Source: an uncultured bacterium
Lineage (GTDB): Bacteria > Actinomycetota > Coriobacteriia > Coriobacteriales > Coriobacteriaceae
Assembly (NCBI GenBank): GCA_905215205.1
Contig: CAJMPK010000016.1
Span: 1 to 18,048, forward strand
Reading direction: 5' to 3'
Length of the DNA stretch: 18,048 nt
The notes below the pieces were generated by a model. That model was not told the DNA's origin and did no database searches. It worked only from the letters and a program-made list of their open reading frames with translations. Shown in pieces: positions 15,543-18,048 of this stretch (its first letter is position 1; the number at the start of each line of letters is the position of its first letter). A program made the translations under genes and the position numbers.

Positions 15543-15582
15543 GTTCTCTCCCCTTTCTTTTGTCGGTAGGACCAACTGGTAT

Positions 15583-15600
15583 ATGAGTACGGATACTCAT
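15583..15600 (-). other. Small hairpin upstream of the permease gene
   Basis: Arms 15583-15589 and 15594-15600 pair over 7 bp around a 4-base loop reading TCCG on the minus strand, a UNCG-type tetraloop. It lies about 30 bases before the permease ribosome site. Confidence 0.35.
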
Positions 15601-15603
15601 TAC

Positions 15604-15637
15604 AAGACCCGAGCGACATCGTTGCCGCCCGGGTCTT
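15604..15637 (-). terminator. Hairpin between binding-protein and permease genes (partial terminator?)
   Basis: Arms 15604-15611 and 15630-15637 (AAGACCCG/CGGGTCTT) are complementary over 8 bp. The minus-strand downstream sequence is only weakly T-rich (TCTTGTAAT), so full termination is doubtful. Structures here commonly let the binding protein be made in excess over the membrane subunits. Two more small stem-loops lie between this and the binding-protein stop (15652-15676 region and 15685-15700). Confidence 0.4.
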
Positions 15638-15699
15638 TGTTTCAACTATGAGGATACGGTCCCAACGACCGACATCCTGCATACAGACTCAAGCGAGTC

Positions 15700-17313
15700 T
15701 TACGCCTTGACGGTCGCAACGCCCCTGAAGGACATGCTCGTCGTGCCGATGCCCTTGAAGCCATCGAGGGCCTCGCCGTTGGGCGCAGTGGACGGATCGT
15801 CCCAGGAAGCGGAGACGGTCTTGACGTGAACAACAGGGTACAGAACGGCGTTGTCGGCAATGATGTCGAAGCACTCGTTCCACTTCTTCTGCTGCTCGTC
15901 GCCCTCAGCGGCAAGAGCCTCGTCCATGAGACCGTGGAGCTTCTGCCACTCAGCGGACTCCTTCCACGGGCAACGGGTCTGCATCCAGACGTTGTCACCG
16001 TACCACCAGTTGAGCAGCAGGTCGGGGTCAGCGCCGAAGCAGGAAGGATCGCCAGGGGCAAGGAGGATATCGTAGGCCTCGCCGCCGTCGATGGCAGCGT
16101 AGGTGGCCGGCGAGGTATCGGTCTGGATGGTCACATCGAAGCCGAGAGCGTCGAGGTCGTTCTTGACTTGGGCGGCCATACCCTTAATCTGCTCGTTATC
16201 GGTGGTGCGCAGGGTGATGGCACCCGGGGTGATGCCAGACTCCTCGATGAGCTTCTTAGCCTTCTTGGCGTCGGTCTTGTACACCGTGGAAGCCTCATGA
16301 TAGTTGGTGAAGCTCTTGGGCAGGTAGCAGCTGGCAGCGGTGGCAAGGCCGGCGAAGGTGTTGCTGACCATCTTCTCGGTGTCGAGCGCATACATGACAG
16401 CCTGACGGACCTTGACGTTGTTCCAAGGCTCCTTGGCGACGTTGAACATGATGAAGCGGGTGCCGAAACCCTGAACGTTATCGATCTTGCAGCCAGCGCT
16501 CTCGAGCTGGTCGACGGCGTCAGCGGTAACGAGCTCCATAACGAGCGTGGAGCCCTCCTGCTGAGCGGTAACACGAGCGGTGGGGTCGGTCAGGATGCTG
16601 TACTGGATCTTCTTATCCTCGGCAGCATACTCACCGTTGTACTCGGGGTTGGGAACCAGGGTGATCTCGGTATCCGAGATAGAGTCGTACATCCAGGGGC
16701 CGGAGCCGATCGGCTGCTTGGCGCGATCCTCCTCGGTCTGGGTGGCCGGGGTAACGCGGACGATGGCCAAACGATCCTTGAGCAGGGAGAAGTTGGGGAC
16801 CTTGGTCTTGACCGTCACGGTGCTGGCGTCCTTGGCCTCGATGGACTCGAACGGCTGGAAGAACGGAGCATAGGTAGCGGAAGCGGCGCAAGCGGTGTAG
16901 GAGGCAACGACATCGTCAGCGGTGACCTCGGTGCCATCGGAGAACTTGGCGCCCTTGCGGATGGTGACCTCGAAAGTGGTGTCGTCCACAGACTTGGGGT
17001 CGTCGGTGGCGAGCTCGTTGAAGGTGCTGTAGTCGTGGTAATCGATGCCGTAGAGGCCCTCGACGACGTGCCAGTTAGCACCCAGGCCCACAGCGGAGCC
17101 GGTGCTGGCGGGATCGAAGCTGGACGGAGCGTAAGCGGAACCAGCGGTGATCACGCCGCCGCCACGGTTGGCGGAATCGGTGGAACCGGAAGCGGAACCC
17201 TCGTCGCTAGAGCTGCCACCGCAGCCGGTGAGACCAAGCCCTGCGACAGCAGCGACGCTGCCGGTGAGGCCGAGGAACGAACGCCTGGACATACCCTTGT
17301 TGATGATGGCCAT
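15700..17313 (-). CDS. Extracellular solute-binding protein, family 5 (peptide/sialate-type), Tat lipoprotein
   Basis: Substrate-capturing lipoprotein of the ABC importer encoded downstream, 537 residues. The N-terminus has a twin-arginine-type motif SRRSFLG (9-15), a hydrophobic stretch, and a lipobox LTGC with the lipidated Cys31, then a Ser/Gly-rich spacer. The mature part has family-5 features such as FDPASTGSAVG, a VTIRKGAKFSDGTEVTADDVVASY segment (written here over a feature boundary) and VRQAVMYALDTEKMV. The ATG at 17313 has AGGAGA about 5 bases upstream and is preferred over an upstream start at 17328. It is first in the presumed nan transcript. Family-5 proteins bind peptides, nickel, sugars or sialic acid; cargo is inferred from the nan genes. 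Confidence 0.92.
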   Translation of the reverse strand: MAIINKGMSRRSFLGLTGSVAAVAGLGLTGCGGSSSDEGSASGSTDSANRGGGVITAGSAYAPSSFDPASTGSAVGLGANWHVVEGLYGIDYHDYSTFNELATDDPKSVDDTTFEVTIRKGAKFSDGTEVTADDVVASYTACAASATYAPFFQPFESIEAKDASTVTVKTKVPNFSLLKDRLAIVRVTPATQTEEDRAKQPIGSGPWMYDSISDTEITLVPNPEYNGEYAAEDKKIQYSILTDPTARVTAQQEGSTLVMELVTADAVDQLESAGCKIDNVQGFGTRFIMFNVAKEPWNNVKVRQAVMYALDTEKMVSNTFAGLATAASCYLPKSFTNYHEASTVYKTDAKKAKKLIEESGITPGAITLRTTDNEQIKGMAAQVKNDLDALGFDVTIQTDTSPATYAAIDGGEAYDILLAPGDPSCFGADPDLLLNWWYGDNVWMQTRCPWKESAEWQKLHGLMDEALAAEGDEQQKKWNECFDIIADNAVLYPVVHVKTVSASWDDPSTAPNGEALDGFKGIGTTSMSFRGVATVKA

Positions 17314-17382
17314 GTCTTCTCCTATCAATAGAGAATCTTACTCGGGAGCACCTAGACTTGCCCCCGCGCAACTTGCGGACGA

Positions 17383-17410
17383 TATATACCTTACCTACCG
17401 ACGAACCCAA
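17383..17410 (-). promoter_or_regulatory. Candidate promoter of the nan/transport cluster
   Basis: The minus strand carries TATATA (17388-17383) with TTGGGT 16 bases upstream (17410-17405), implying a leader of about 60 bases before the binding-protein gene. A second option is TTGTCA (17488-17483) with TAGTAA 17 bases on (17465-17460), which would lie partly within the inverted repeat at 17450-17472. Neither is strong. Confidence 0.35.
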
Positions 17411-17431
17411 CTGAGGTGCCGCGCTCGGCGA

Positions 17432-17514
17432 CCGATACATACATACGCTTGAACGGTATTTACTACCGTTCACCGAATTCGTTGACAAACGATTCGCCAG
17501 ACAGTATGTATCGG
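17432..17514. repeat. 11-bp inverted repeat spanning the cluster's upstream region
   Basis: CCGATACATAC at 17432-17442 is the exact reverse complement of GTATGTATCGG at 17504-17514. The arms are separated by 61 bases and enclose the shorter inverted repeat at 17450-17472. Two distant copies of one recognition sequence could allow DNA looping by a regulator. Confidence 0.45.
17450..17472. promoter_or_regulatory. Operator-like inverted repeat upstream of the nan cluster
   Basis: TGAACGGTA (17450-17458) and TACCGTTCA (17464-17472) form perfect 9-bp arms with a 5-base spacer. The position, about 140 bases upstream of the first gene and overlapping a possible promoter, suits a repressor site. The regulator is not encoded in the window. 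Confidence 0.5.
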
Positions 17515-17572
17515 CAAGGTGAGATATCAGTCTTCGTCAACCCGCAGGATAGCAGGGTTTTCGCTTGGGTTA

Positions 17573-17588
17573 GTCAAACGTTTTAGCG
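17573..17588. promoter_or_regulatory. Second AAACGTTT-type site, upstream of the nan cluster
   Basis: Read on the minus strand this is CGCTAAAACGTTTGAC, which matches the palindrome region upstream of gap (CGTTAAAACGTTTTAA) at 13 of 16 positions. The core AAACGTTT (17576-17583) is a perfect palindrome. It lies in the 364-base gene-free stretch 17314-17677; apart from the sites listed, I see no gene or clear terminator in that stretch. Confidence 0.35.
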
Positions 17589-17677
17589 TTAATAAAACCC
17601 GAAACCAGCAGGCAATCATGGCGAAATAAATGGTTGAAAATCGCGCAATCATGTATATCAGTTGTTTAGGCTCGTGT

Positions 17678-18048
17678 TTAGCTATCGGAATGGCCAGCCG
17701 CCGCCTCGGCGCGCTCGGCATTCCATGCAACGAGCGCCTCGTGGACCGCCTTGGCAACATCGGCAGGTATGCCGCGAACTTCCGCGATCTCTTGCTCGCT
17801 CGCCGCGCGCAAACGCTTCATCGAGCCAAAATGGCGCATAAGGGCACGTTTTCTGGTGGGTCCCACGCCTGGAACGTCATCAAGTACCGAAACCGTCATG
17901 GCCTTGTCGCGCAACTCGCGGTGGAACGTGATGGCAAATCGGTGGGACTCATCACGTACCTGTTTAATTAGATAGAGCGAAGCAGACCCGCTCGGCAGCA
18001 CGACAGGAGTCTCGTCCCAAGGCACAAAAACTTCCTCGTCGGCCTTCG
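17678..18048 (-). CDS. uvrC: UvrABC system protein C, C-terminal part (cut by window edge)
   Basis: UvrC makes the dual incisions in nucleotide-excision repair. Only the last 123 or so residues are in the window; the gene continues past 18048. They include the RNase-H-like domain end VRDESHRFAITFHRELR, where the conserved DE.H.F pattern is seen, then VSVLDDVPGVGPTRKRALMRHFGSM, which is the first hairpin of the C-terminal helix-hairpin-helix DNA-binding domain, and RGIPADVAKAVHEAL. The GTG at 18025 is internal, since the family sequence EEVFVPWDETPVVLP runs through it. The stop is TAA at 17680-17678. In many Gram-positives rapZ follows uvrC directly; here a transport cluster intervenes. Confidence 0.95.
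   Translation of the reverse strand, partial: KADEEVFVPWDETPVVLPSGSASLYLIKQVRDESHRFAITFHRELRDKAMTVSVLDDVPGVGPTRKRALMRHFGSMKRLRAASEQEIAEVRGIPADVAKAVHEALVAWNAERAEAAAGHSDS

Noticed and set aside
17527..17760. Short minus-strand frame overlapping the uvrC end, with a hydrophobic stretch
   Set aside because: It overlaps uvrC out of frame, and neither its start nor the internal ATG near 17652 has a ribosome site; AT-rich intergenic sequence gives a hydrophobic translation by chance.

Overview
The window looks like the chromosome of a high-GC Gram-positive bacterium, most likely a gut Actinomycetota of the Coriobacteriia (Collinsella/Olsenella type). Clues are the GC-rich codon use, a WhiA regulator, a RapZ whose P-loop has Arg in place of Lys (as in actinobacterial homologues), a Tat-type lipoprotein and strong GGAGG-type ribosome sites. 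The genus is inference. Every gene I accept is on the minus strand, so transcription runs from high to low coordinates. No tRNA, rRNA, CRISPR array, transposase or phage gene was seen.

Right edge, in transcription order: the 3' end of uvrC (17678-18048, cut by the window), then a 364-bp AT-rich gap with inverted repeats and candidate promoters. Next comes a sialic-acid (N-acetylneuraminate) type uptake and breakdown cluster. It encodes a Tat/lipobox solute-binding protein, a permease, a permease-ATPase fusion, a second ATPase, two tandem CE7-type (acetyl-xylan-esterase-like) hydrolases, a NanA/DapA-family lyase, a ROK-family kinase (NanK) and NanE epimerase. Together these would import sialic acid, possibly remove O-acetyl groups, split it into ManNAc and pyruvate, phosphorylate ManNAc and epimerise it to GlcNAc-6-P. 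NagA/NagB, a sialidase and a regulator are not in the window. The second esterase has lost the catalytic serine (Gly in its place) and looks like a pseudo-enzyme. Large hairpins lie in several gaps of this cluster.

Middle: a terminator-like hairpin just upstream of rapZ, then rapZ and whiA six bases apart. In many Gram-positives these genes sit in a uvrC-rapZ-yvcK-whiA block. Here the nan cluster lies between uvrC and rapZ, and yvcK is absent between rapZ and whiA.

Left: the lower-glycolysis block gap, pgk, tpiA, gpmI. gap has its own promoter region and a terminator before pgk. pgk-tpiA-gpmI are tightly packed (8-bp overlap, then 5-bp gap) and end at a strong hairpin at the window edge. A palindrome with core AAAACGTTTT upstream of gap resembles a site upstream of the nan cluster, suggesting one sugar-responsive regulator may touch both.
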